NCBI RefSeq assembly: GCF_030161375.1
Contig: NZ_BSSQ01000013.1
Location: forward strand, 124,001 to 188,000
From: Paenibacillus glycanilyticus
Lineage (GTDB): Bacteria; Bacillota; Bacilli; Paenibacillales; Paenibacillaceae
Length of the DNA stretch: 64,000 bases
Direction: 5' to 3'
The notes under the pieces: model-generated
Databases searched by the model: none
The model's input: the letters and a program-made list of their open reading frames with translations, nothing else
Told to the model about the DNA's origin: nothing
Shown here: positions 9,010-16,242 of the stretch, piece after piece
Numbering within the stretch: position 1 is the first letter of the stretch
Layout: each line of letters begins with the position of its first letter
Program-made: the position numbers and the translations under genes

Positions 9010-9975
9010 ATGGAAAAGGTGTTACAGACAGCTGTTCAGAGCAAGACGCGAACGGCAAGAGACGGGCGATTAAGACGTTTCTGGAATAACAAAACGCTAC
9101 TTCTGATGTGTTTGCCGGCAATTGCGTTCTTCATCGTATTTGCTTATCTGCCGATGCCTGGCTTGTATCTGGCATTTATCCAGTACAACTACGCCGACGG
9201 AATATTCAAAAGCCCGTTTGTCGCCTTTGATAACTTCCGGTTCCTCGTAATAAACGGAGATTTGTGGCGGCTGACCTTTAATACGGTCGTTTATAACCTG
9301 GCCTTTATTTTGCTGGGGAATGTGCTGCAAATATTCGTAGCTATCCTGCTTAACGAGCTTCGGCGCAAATGGTTTAAGAAAGTAGCTCAAACCTTATTAT
9401 TCCTTCCGCACTTTATCTCGGCCGTACTGATTGGTCTAATTGCTTACAACATTCTCAGCTATGATTACGGTCTGTTAAACCATTTGCTTACATCGATCGG
9501 CATGGATCCGGTTAAGGTCTACTCGAATCCTCACGTATGGCCGTTCATTATCGTAATCACGTTCCTATGGCAGTCGACGGGATACGGCTCTATCGTCTAC
9601 TTCGCAGCTATTATGGGTCTTGATAACGAGATCATCGAGGCTTCCGAAATTGATGGTGCAAACGCTTTCCAACGGATTATCTACATCGTTATTCCTTGGC
9701 TTAAGCCAACATTCATTATTTTGTTGCTGTTCTCGCTTGGCGGCATTATGAAAGGCAACTTCGGTTTGTTCTACAACTTGGTCGGAGCAAACAATACGGC
9801 CTTGTACTCGTCGACGGATATTATCGAAACTTATGTATTCCGTGCTCTTATGACGAACTTCAACTTCTCGATCGGTAGTGCGGTTAGCTTGTATCAATCA
9901 TTGTTCGGCTTCGTAATCGTTATAACAGCCAACTGGCTTGTTAAGAAGGCGTCGCCGGAAAACTCGTTATTCTAG
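9010..9975 (+). CDS. sugar ABC transporter permease, LplB type
   Basis: The 321-aa inner-membrane protein has about six membrane spans beginning at TLLLMCLPAIAFFIVFAYLP and the permease EAA-type loop (EASEIDGANAFQRIIYIVIPWLKP) that contacts the ATPase. The Paenibacillus-type N-terminus YLPMPGLYLAFIQYNY is characteristic of LplB/YteP oligosaccharide permeases. ATG 9010 follows TAAGGAGGTTTCATAT; the frame is open further upstream inside the GH35 gene but without a ribosome site. It pairs with the next permease; no ATPase gene is nearby, so a shared MsmX-like ATPase is expected. Confidence 0.92.
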   Translation: MEKVLQTAVQSKTRTARDGRLRRFWNNKTLLLMCLPAIAFFIVFAYLPMPGLYLAFIQYNYADGIFKSPFVAFDNFRFLVINGDLWRLTFNTVVYNLAFILLGNVLQIFVAILLNELRRKWFKKVAQTLLFLPHFISAVLIGLIAYNILSYDYGLLNHLLTSIGMDPVKVYSNPHVWPFIIVITFLWQSTGYGSIVYFAAIMGLDNEIIEASEIDGANAFQRIIYIVIPWLKPTFIILLLFSLGGIMKGNFGLFYNLVGANNTALYSSTDIIETYVFRALMTNFNFSIGSAVSLYQSLFGFVIVITANWLVKKASPENSLF

Positions 9976-9986
9976 GGGGTGCTGTC

Positions 9987-10901
9987 ATGGAAGAAAATAT
10001 TGCAGAATCCAGAAGCATTCGGACAGATGCGAGCGAGGTCATTGTCAGAACGTTTGGGTATGTAGTGATTTCAATCTTTGCGCTTTGCTGTTTGCTGCCT
10101 TTCCTGCTCATCTTGGGTACATCGTTTACAACAGAGTCGGCTATCAAGAAATTCGGCTTTAACTTCTGGCCGAAGGAATTCAGTACCTTTGCTTACAAAA
10201 TCGTATTTGAGAATCCCGATATCATCGTAGGTTCTTATATCGTAACCATCGCTCTTACGGTAGTAGGCACGGCGATTGGACTATTCCTAGTCGCAATGAC
10301 CGGTTACGCGCTGCAGCGTCCGGACTTTGGTTACCGGAACGGAATCTCGTTCTTCATTTACTTCACGACTTTGTTCTCTGGCGGTCTTGTTCCGTTCTAC
10401 TTGCTCGTGACGCAATATTTGAGCCTGAAGGACAATTATTTGGCCGTGTTGCTGCCAGGACTTCTTAGTCCGTTTCTAATCATTATGATGAAGAGCTTCG
10501 TAAGGTCGATCCCGCACGCCATTACCGAATCGGCCAAAATCGACGGAGCAGGGGACTTTACGATTTTCATCCGGCTGATTCTACCGATGACAACGCCGGC
10601 ACTTGCAACCATTGGATTGTTTATCGCGCTGGGTTACTGGAATGAATGGTATAACTCCATGCTGTTCCTATCAACAAATATGGAATACCGTCCGCTTCAG
10701 CTGTTCCTCTATAACGTTGTTACAAGCGCTGACTTTGTCCGTAACTCCGCCGCAGCTTCCAACGTCTCGCTTCGGGATGTGCCGCTGGAGTCCATGAAAA
10801 TGGCAACCGCCGTTGTGGCAACCGGACCTGTTATCATGTTCTATCCGTTTGTACAACGTTACTTCATTAAAGGTATTACGGTAGGCGCAGTTAAAGGTTG
10901 A
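9987..10901 (+). CDS. sugar ABC transporter permease, YtcP/AraQ type
   Basis: The 304-aa protein is the second transmembrane subunit of the importer, with six predicted spans and the conserved loop ESAKIDGAGDFTIFIRLILP. The C-terminal segment ending in FVQRYFIKGITVGAVKG is the hallmark of carbohydrate (CUT1) permeases of this group. The ribosome site GGGGGTGCTGTC precedes ATG 9987, and only 11 bases separate it from the first permease. It is followed by a stem-loop and then the binding-protein gene. Confidence 0.93.
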   Translation: MEENIAESRSIRTDASEVIVRTFGYVVISIFALCCLLPFLLILGTSFTTESAIKKFGFNFWPKEFSTFAYKIVFENPDIIVGSYIVTIALTVVGTAIGLFLVAMTGYALQRPDFGYRNGISFFIYFTTLFSGGLVPFYLLVTQYLSLKDNYLAVLLPGLLSPFLIIMMKSFVRSIPHAITESAKIDGAGDFTIFIRLILPMTTPALATIGLFIALGYWNEWYNSMLFLSTNMEYRPLQLFLYNVVTSADFVRNSAAASNVSLRDVPLESMKMATAVVATGPVIMFYPFVQRYFIKGITVGAVKG

Positions 10902-10931
10902 TGTGCCGAAGGCCGCATAGGCCTCTTCACA
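10902..10931 (+). other. intercistronic stem-loop between permease and binding-protein genes
   Basis: TGTG-CC-GAAGGCC, loop GCATA, GGCCTCTTC-ACA forms a stem with one bulge and no T-run, so it is not a terminator. Such hairpins often protect the 3' end of processed upstream mRNA or separate expression levels of permeases and binding protein. Confidence 0.45.
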
Positions 10932-10973
10932 TAACGGGCATAGCCCAATATCGTAAACAAAGGGGAGACGTGC

Positions 10974-12584
10974 ATGTTTAAGAAAAGTTCCGCAATCTTG
11001 CTGTCTATTTTGATGGCTTCCAGCTTGGCAGCCTGCTCCGGTAATAACAACAAAGACAACAAACCAGCAGACACCGCTAAACCAAGCAATGCAGGCACTG
11101 AAGCATCGGCGAACACTGGCGGCGATTCGGCAATCGATACTTCCAAGTTCGTGAAGATTACTTACCTCGTATTGGGCAACAAACCTACTAACGGGCAGTT
11201 CGAGAAGGTTATGGCAGAAGTCAACAAAATCATGAAAGAAAAAATCAATGCCGAGTTGGACTGGCAATGGATCGAATGGACGGACTGGCAAACCAAATAC
11301 AACCTTGCGCTTGCATCCGGCGAACCAATCGACCTGATTACAATCGGCACGGACTGGCTTGATACTTGGGGCAATGCGCAACGCGGCGCCTTCATGAACA
11401 TCGACGATCTGCTTCCTAAATATGCACCGCAAACCTTTAACTCCATCCCTGAAGAGGATTGGGCACAAAGCAAATACAACGGTAAAATCGTCCTTATCCC
11501 TGAAAATGATTATACGCAATGGGTTAACCACGGCTTCTTCTATCGCGGCGACTGGGCCAAAGAAGCAGGCATTACGGAGCCAATCAAAGACTGGGACGGC
11601 ATTGGCAAATACCTGCAATACGTCAAAGACAACAAGCCTGACGTTATTCCTTGGGACGCTGTATCTGGCGTAAGTACTTTCGGCGGCTTTGATACTTCTT
11701 ACACGGATAACCTTGAGCTTCCGATCTCGACAGGTTACCTGCCTGTATTCACTTCGAAATCGTTCGATGAGAAATACACGGTTAACAGCCCTGTGTTCGA
11801 AGATACGATGGTGAAATACGCAACTATGATGAAAGAATGGGCAGACAAAGGCTTCTGGCGCGAAGACGTATTGAACAACAAAAACGATACCCGTGCTTCC
11901 TTGCGTGCCGGCCTGACTGGCATGGACCAGCATCATACGCAAACGTTTGGTACGCTTCGCGTTCAAATGGATAAAGACCAACCGGGTTCCGATCTTCAAA
12001 TGTTCCCGTTTGCCCGTCAAGGCGGCAACAACTTGCTTGAACTGTCGATCACTCACGGCGGCACATCCGTTGGCGCACACAGCAAAAACCCTGAGCGTGC
12101 TCTGATGGCTTATGATCTGATCCGTAACGACAAGCAAGTGTACGATTTGATCAACTACGGTATCGAAGGCACGCAATATGAAATCGTTGATGGCAAACGC
12201 CAACAACCAGCTGGCTACGACGCAACTAAAGACGACTTCTACGCTGACTTCTGGGGCGGCCGCAATGACAAATTGGAAATTCCAAGCGTAACGGTATGGG
12301 ATCAACTCGAATCCACGCTGTATGCGGAATACGACAAAATCAAAAAACCATATCCATACGGTCAATTCGTATTCGATAAAACACCGGTTGAAGCCGAGTT
12401 GACGGCGATTACGCAAGTAACTGGCGAGATGGGCCCGGCTATCGCTTACGGTAAAGCAGGCGACCCTGTCAAAGCGGTTGATGAGTTCCGCAGCAAGCTG
12501 AAAACAGCTGGCTACGACAAAGTACTCGCTGAGCTTCAAAAACAAATGGATGCCTTTAAAACAAAAATGGAATCCGGTCAATAA
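10974..12584 (+). CDS. extracellular sugar-binding lipoprotein of the ABC importer
   Basis: The 536-aa protein has a lipoprotein signal peptide with lipobox LAAC (Cys21) followed by an N/D/A-rich flexible linker, then a family 1 extracellular binding-protein fold (for example LITIGTDWLDTWGN, GAFMNIDDLLPKYAP, RALMAYDLIRND). Length and sequence fit the LplA/YtcQ group of oligosaccharide receptors. It delivers the sugar to the two permeases encoded upstream. ATG 10974 follows AAAGGGGAGACGTGC. Codon use is biased towards C-ending codons compared with neighbours, as is common for highly expressed receptors. A terminator follows. Confidence 0.92.
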   Translation: MFKKSSAILLSILMASSLAACSGNNNKDNKPADTAKPSNAGTEASANTGGDSAIDTSKFVKITYLVLGNKPTNGQFEKVMAEVNKIMKEKINAELDWQWIEWTDWQTKYNLALASGEPIDLITIGTDWLDTWGNAQRGAFMNIDDLLPKYAPQTFNSIPEEDWAQSKYNGKIVLIPENDYTQWVNHGFFYRGDWAKEAGITEPIKDWDGIGKYLQYVKDNKPDVIPWDAVSGVSTFGGFDTSYTDNLELPISTGYLPVFTSKSFDEKYTVNSPVFEDTMVKYATMMKEWADKGFWREDVLNNKNDTRASLRAGLTGMDQHHTQTFGTLRVQMDKDQPGSDLQMFPFARQGGNNLLELSITHGGTSVGAHSKNPERALMAYDLIRNDKQVYDLINYGIEGTQYEIVDGKRQQPAGYDATKDDFYADFWGGRNDKLEIPSVTVWDQLESTLYAEYDKIKKPYPYGQFVFDKTPVEAELTAITQVTGEMGPAIAYGKAGDPVKAVDEFRSKLKTAGYDKVLAELQKQMDAFKTKMESGQ

Positions 12585-12594
12585 GCAAGAAGGA

Positions 12595-12633
12595 AGCCGG
12601 GATTGGGCGCATAGCGTCTGGTCCCGGTTTTTT
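12595..12633 (+). terminator. intrinsic terminator of the sugar operon
   Basis: Stem GCCGGGA ... TCCCGGT (12596-12628) followed by TTTTTT. Confidence 0.8.
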
Positions 12634-12752
12634 GTTATGAGTTAATTGTATGGGCTAGGCTAGTTGAATTTATTACAACCTAAAATATGGAAACAATACC
12701 ATGAATAGAATAACGTTTATAGGTTTAGTTGTAAAGAAAAATAAGTTTGCTA

Positions 12753-12770
12753 ACGTTTACGTTGACGTTA
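12753..12770. repeat. three tandem ACGTT-N hexamers upstream of the stress gene
   Basis: ACGTTT ACGTTG ACGTTA, period 6, lies about 100 bp before the uspA-like start codon. Role unknown; it could be a binding site or chance. Confidence 0.3.
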
Positions 12771-12870
12771 ATGATTGGGAGGAGTAAGCTAAATATAGAT
12801 ACACAAGGTTTGAATCCATCGCAAAGTGGGTATGACAAAGTTAGGTATTACATTTGAAGGAGGCTTCTTT

Positions 12871-13293
12871 ATGTATAATCACATTTTGATTCCCGTGGAC
12901 GGTTCTCAGCAGGCGAGTAAAGCGATAGATCATGCGATTGGCTTGGCAAAAGCCATTAATCAACCGATCTCGTTGTCCGTTCTCCATGTAACTGGACGTG
13001 TGCCGATGAACGAGGCCTTTGTGTATGTTGATGTAGGTGAAATGCTGGAGGAAGAAGAGAACGAGGTGCTCTCCGCCGCAGTGCACAAACTGAGAGATTC
13101 CGGCGTCGCTTATAATCTGCTCAGAGCGGACGGCGATCCTTCCACGCTGATTTGCCGGACGGCCAAAGAGCGGAATTGTGATCTGATCGTCATGGGCAGC
13201 CGCGGAATTGGACTTGTATCTGAAATTCTGATCGGAAGCGTCAGCCATGGGGTAGCTCAACATGCCCATTGCCCGGTTCTGCTTGTGAAATAA
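12871..13293 (+). CDS. universal stress protein, UspA family
   Basis: The 140-aa single-domain protein begins MYNHILIPVDGSQQASKA and ends with the ATP-binding signature MGSRG-(x9)-GSVS plus CPVLLVK, so it belongs to the ATP-binding Usp class. These are cytoplasmic stress-survival proteins of unclear biochemical role. ATG 12871 is chosen because GAAGGAGGCTTCTTT directly precedes it; the frame extends 15 codons upstream without a ribosome site. It is monocistronic, with its own terminator. Confidence 0.9.
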   Translation: MYNHILIPVDGSQQASKAIDHAIGLAKAINQPISLSVLHVTGRVPMNEAFVYVDVGEMLEEEENEVLSAAVHKLRDSGVAYNLLRADGDPSTLICRTAKERNCDLIVMGSRGIGLVSEILIGSVSHGVAQHAHCPVLLVK

Positions 13294-13306
13294 ATCGGTT
13301 TAGGAG

Positions 13307-13331
13307 AGGCTGCCATCGGGCAGCCTTTTTT
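13307..13331 (+). terminator. intrinsic terminator after the stress gene
   Basis: AGGCTGCC-ATCG-GGCAGCCT followed by six T residues. Confidence 0.85.
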
Positions 13332-13393
13332 GCGTTGTTGATTGGCTGGAACCGCGCGAAAATATAGGGCTTAACGATGTGTATCTCTGCTGG

Positions 13394-14188
13394 TCACAAA
13401 ATCTGGAAAATAGGTTGAATCGGGATAAATTCAACGGGCAGCTCTGAGTGCAGCTGCTTTAGTTCTTCGCTTAAGGCACGCATGCCGGGCTCTTCGCTTT
13501 CCGCGTGGCCGAGGGTGAGCAGTGCTTTTGCTTGGCCTTGGAAAGCTGCATCCCGGATGTACTCCGGCGTTTCCCACTCGGGGCCTTCGCCAACGACCAG
13601 TAGATCAAGAGCGTGTTCCCGCATAAACGGAATCGCTGTTGAAGCGCCTCCCCGGTAGCCGACCAGAATGCCGACACGTTTGCATAGAGCAGCGGGATTG
13701 CCGGTCAGGCGAAGAAAAGGCATACCAAGCTGTTGCTTCACATAGGCAGCAATTTCAGTTACGTTCATGGACGGAAGTTCAACGATTGCGGCAATCGGCA
13801 GCATTTCCGCTAAGTTGGATTCCCAATTCAGCGCTGCAAGCAGACCCGTCATAATGATGTCCGGTTGTTTGCGATGACAATAATCATGGTAACGGAAAAT
13901 CGCGATGCCGCTGTCTTCGATCAACTGCTGTTTTTTACGAAAAACTGGATCGTCCTCGACTAAAGCGGGTTCATGACGATGGCTGTAAGAAAGCGGCTCA
14001 TGCGTAATGAGGAGATTGGCTCCCGATGCAATAGCCTGCTCAACCACTTCGTACGTCGGCATGAAAGAGACGGCAATCCCCCGTACTTCAACATCCGGCT
14101 GACCGGCCATCAGTATATCCACGGTGTTCGCAATTGGCGGAACCGTCCCGCATAATTCGTCAATAATGTGCTGTATCGTTAATGGCAT
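13394..14188 (-). CDS. Nif3-like / GTP cyclohydrolase I type 2-like protein
   Basis: The 264-aa protein matches the Nif3 (DUF34) family: the metal-binding LLITHEPLSYSH near residues 78-90, the middle CHRKQPDIIMTGLLAALNW, and the C-terminal VVGEGPEWETPEYIRDA and LLTLGHAESEEPGM segments with conserved H and E residues. Family members form toroidal hexamers with a dimetal centre; the cellular function is not settled, so no gene symbol is given. It is a shortened, single-block form rather than the longer version with an inserted PII-like domain. It lies upstream of (and on the same strand as) no other gene; the YdeI-like gene precedes it by 34 bp and may share the transcript. Confidence 0.8.
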   Translation of the reverse strand: MPLTIQHIIDELCGTVPPIANTVDILMAGQPDVEVRGIAVSFMPTYEVVEQAIASGANLLITHEPLSYSHRHEPALVEDDPVFRKKQQLIEDSGIAIFRYHDYCHRKQPDIIMTGLLAALNWESNLAEMLPIAAIVELPSMNVTEIAAYVKQQLGMPFLRLTGNPAALCKRVGILVGYRGGASTAIPFMREHALDLLVVGEGPEWETPEYIRDAAFQGQAKALLTLGHAESEEPGMRALSEELKQLHSELPVEFIPIQPIFQIL

Positions 14189-14222
14189 TTACAAGTTCCC
14201 TGCCTTTCATGCAGTTAAGTTG

Positions 14223-14801
14223 TTAGGGGTATATTTTTTCGCCCTTTTCGAGCATATCCATAAACTGCCGGATTTTTTTCACTCGGGTTTCCTGCTTTTT
14301 AACATTCTGAATGCGGAACAAAATGGCATACCGGTTCTGCTTGTTCAACGTTTCGAAAAACAGCCGTGCTTTCTCATTTCGCGCTAGCTCCATAGCAAAA
14401 TCTTCAGGAACGGTGGCGTTGGACTGTGACTCGTAAGCCTTGTCCCATTGGCCGTTTTGCTTCGCAATTTCAATAGCTTTAAGGCCGCATGTCTGCATTC
14501 GGCCGGCAGCGATTAAAGCTTCGGTTTTATCTTTATTAATCTGGGACCAGATGCTCTTGGGCCCTCTAGGCGAAAACCGCTGGATCCAGCTTTCGTCGTC
14601 ATGTTTCTTTTTGTGGCTGTCGATCCAGCCATAGCATAAGGCAACATCCAATGCCTCGTGATAGGTAACGGAGGGGCGGGAAGCATCCTTTTTGGAAATC
14701 TGCAGCCATATGCCAGCCGATTGATCGTAATGATCGGCAAGCCACTTTTCGAATTCGGGCTGATCCGCGAAATACAGAATAGGCAGATCTGCTGTACTCA
14801 T
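14223..14801 (-). CDS. YdeI/OmpD-associated family protein
   Basis: The 192-aa protein has the family blocks LPILYFADQPEFEKWLADHY near the start, ALDVALCYGWIDSHKK in the middle, and a basic C-terminal segment ETRVKKIRQFMDMLEKGEKIYP. Members are small cytoplasmic proteins linked to peptide or bacteriocin resistance in some bacteria; activity is not established. ATG 14801 follows AAAGGAGAGTGTAATT on the minus strand. It is likely transcribed together with the Nif3-like gene 34 bp downstream. Confidence 0.85.
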   Translation of the reverse strand: MSTADLPILYFADQPEFEKWLADHYDQSAGIWLQISKKDASRPSVTYHEALDVALCYGWIDSHKKKHDDESWIQRFSPRGPKSIWSQINKDKTEALIAAGRMQTCGLKAIEIAKQNGQWDKAYESQSNATVPEDFAMELARNEKARLFFETLNKQNRYAILFRIQNVKKQETRVKKIRQFMDMLEKGEKIYP

Positions 14802-14930
14802 AATTACACTCTCCTTTTTTACCGCATCTTTCCAATATTATATCACTGGCAAGCAGCCCGTATAAGTCTTGTGTTCACAACCTTTTCCTATAAAATGGGG
14901 TTACGAGTATGAACACGGGAGTTGTTAATA

Positions 14931-15383
14931 ATGAGCCATGTGAGAACGATCCGGCAAGAAGAGCTGCAAGAGCTGCTCGACCTCTATCATTATTTAAATG
15001 CGGATGACCCTCGACTGCAGGCTGGGGATGTACAGGATATATGGCAACAAATTCAGCAGGATTCGAACATGTATTATCTGGTTGCGGATGTTAATGGGCG
15101 GATCGCGGCCGCTTGCGTCCTGATTCTGATTCCGAACTTAACGAGGGGAGCCAGGCCATACGGTCTGATCGAAAATGTAGTTACTCACCCTGATTTTCGC
15201 AGGCAAGGCCACGGGACTGAGGTGTTGCAGAAAGCACTCGAGATTGCTTGGGAGCATCATTGTTATAAAGTTATGCTGCTAACGGGATCGAAGGAAGACG
15301 GAACGTTGACCTTTTACGAGCAAGCTGGTTTTGTCAGGGGAGTGAAGACCGGGTTCATCGCAAAGCCAGCACCTGAAGGTTAG
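14931..15383 (+). CDS. GNAT-family N-acetyltransferase
   Basis: The 150-aa protein has the GNAT fold: the acetyl-CoA pyrophosphate loop in motif A (ENVVTHPDFRRQGHGTEVL, with RRQGHGT) and the late motif LTGSKEDGTLTFYEQAGFV. Acceptor substrate is unknown. ATG 14931 is preferred over the in-frame TTG 14922 because GGGAG is 9 bases upstream. Regions before it (14802-14930) separate it from the divergent YdeI-like gene. Confidence 0.88.
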   Translation: MSHVRTIRQEELQELLDLYHYLNADDPRLQAGDVQDIWQQIQQDSNMYYLVADVNGRIAAACVLILIPNLTRGARPYGLIENVVTHPDFRRQGHGTEVLQKALEIAWEHHCYKVMLLTGSKEDGTLTFYEQAGFVRGVKTGFIAKPAPEG

Positions 15384-15414
15384 GAGGGTTAATTTGTAAC
15401 CGGCTAAACGATTA

Positions 15415-15780
15415 ATGGCAGTGATTGTGTACACTTGCCTTATTATTGTTATCGGGGCCGCGACAGCGGCGGGAATCTGGTATCAGCAGACCGATCCATT
15501 ATTCAGCGATGGGTTATCCGCTTTTCAGCCTTCTGATGGTAGTCCACCGGAATATGTTGTTGGTCTCGTGAACCACGGTGTTCGGAAAATAGATATTGTG
15601 AGCGTATCTATAAACGGTTCGTCGCAAAATGGCACCGTACAGCTTGGAGTCACTTATGATTCCGGACATTATGTTCAAGTGCTCGCTGAGCCAGCTCTAG
15701 AAATTGCTTTTATGGGGCTGCAAGATTCAGTAAAAAAGTGGAAATGGATTGCTGTTGCCCAGAGCAGCGGGAGCTTCTAA
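15415..15780 (+). CDS. hypothetical membrane-anchored protein, start possibly damaged
   Basis: The 121-aa frame has one N-terminal membrane span (VIVYTCLIIVIGAATAAGIWY) and an extracytoplasmic beta-rich tail with motifs EYVVGLVNHGVRKIDIVSVS and VTYDSGHYVQVL. I do not recognise the family. The ribosome site AGGAGGG (15382-15388) is best placed for TTG 15394 in the same frame, but that codon is followed directly by TAA (15397-15399) and then CCG GCT AAA CGA TTA ATG. The natural start may thus have been TTG-xAA-PAKRLM, lost by one substitution. ATG 15415 has poor initiation context. Confidence 0.55.
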   Translation: MAVIVYTCLIIVIGAATAAGIWYQQTDPLFSDGLSAFQPSDGSPPEYVVGLVNHGVRKIDIVSVSINGSSQNGTVQLGVTYDSGHYVQVLAEPALEIAFMGLQDSVKKWKWIAVAQSSGSF

Positions 15781-15814
15781 TATGAAAGTTATACATCTAT
15801 GAACGGGGTACAAC

Positions 15815-16216
15815 ATGAGGAAGAGCAAGCTTTCACGAATGACCGCAATTCTATGCGGCATTCATATTATATGGATTATCCTATAGGTCTTTTTCTTTTT
15901 ATTGAACGACTTAAAATATGCTTTTGAAGTTGATTTCGTCATTATATACATCTATGTCCTCCTTATTTCCGGACTTTATTTCGTTGTTGTACGTTTTGTT
16001 CAACTAAGAAAATACAGCTGGCAAGTGATTCGTAAAAGCTTAATTAGATGCATGGGGATTTTTGTTTTTATTAGTCTCACTAAATATTTGCTGAAGTATG
16101 GATTTACGCCATTAACGGAAGCAAATTTAGATGGATGGTTTTTCGCAAGTCCCTTAGGAATTGCTACTTCCTATTTGTTCGCAGATACAGCGATCAGCCA
16201 TTTGAAAAAAGGTTAA
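15815..16216 (+). pseudogene. small membrane protein gene interrupted by an in-frame TAG
   Basis: From ATG 15815 (GGGG six bases upstream) the frame reads MRKSKLSRMTAILCGIHIIW-IIL, then TAG at 15884-15886, then VFFFLLNDLKYAFEVDF and onward for ~110 codons to 16216. The hydrophobic stretch continues across the stop as one membrane helix, and the downstream part has no ribosome site of its own (only TTG 15902). This is best read as a ~133-codon gene for a protein with four predicted membrane spans carrying a nonsense mutation or sequence error. The family is not recognised; translation from TTG 15902 would give a 104-aa fragment lacking the first helix. Confidence 0.6.
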
Positions 16217-16240
16217 ACCGCCGGCGGTTTAACCTTTTTT
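16205..16240. terminator. bidirectional terminator between convergent genes
   Basis: AAAAAAGGTTAAACCGCC pairs perfectly with GGCGGTTTAACCTTTTTT, giving a T-run on both strands between the membrane-protein gene and the VWA gene. Confidence 0.9.
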
Positions 16241-16242
16241 TA

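Noticed and set aside
10671..12581. 636-codon open frame on the minus strand opposite the sugar-binding lipoprotein gene
   Set aside because: It is the antisense shadow of a clear lipoprotein gene with biased codon use; the translated sequence is rich in Arg, Val and Phe with no recognisable domain and no ribosome site.
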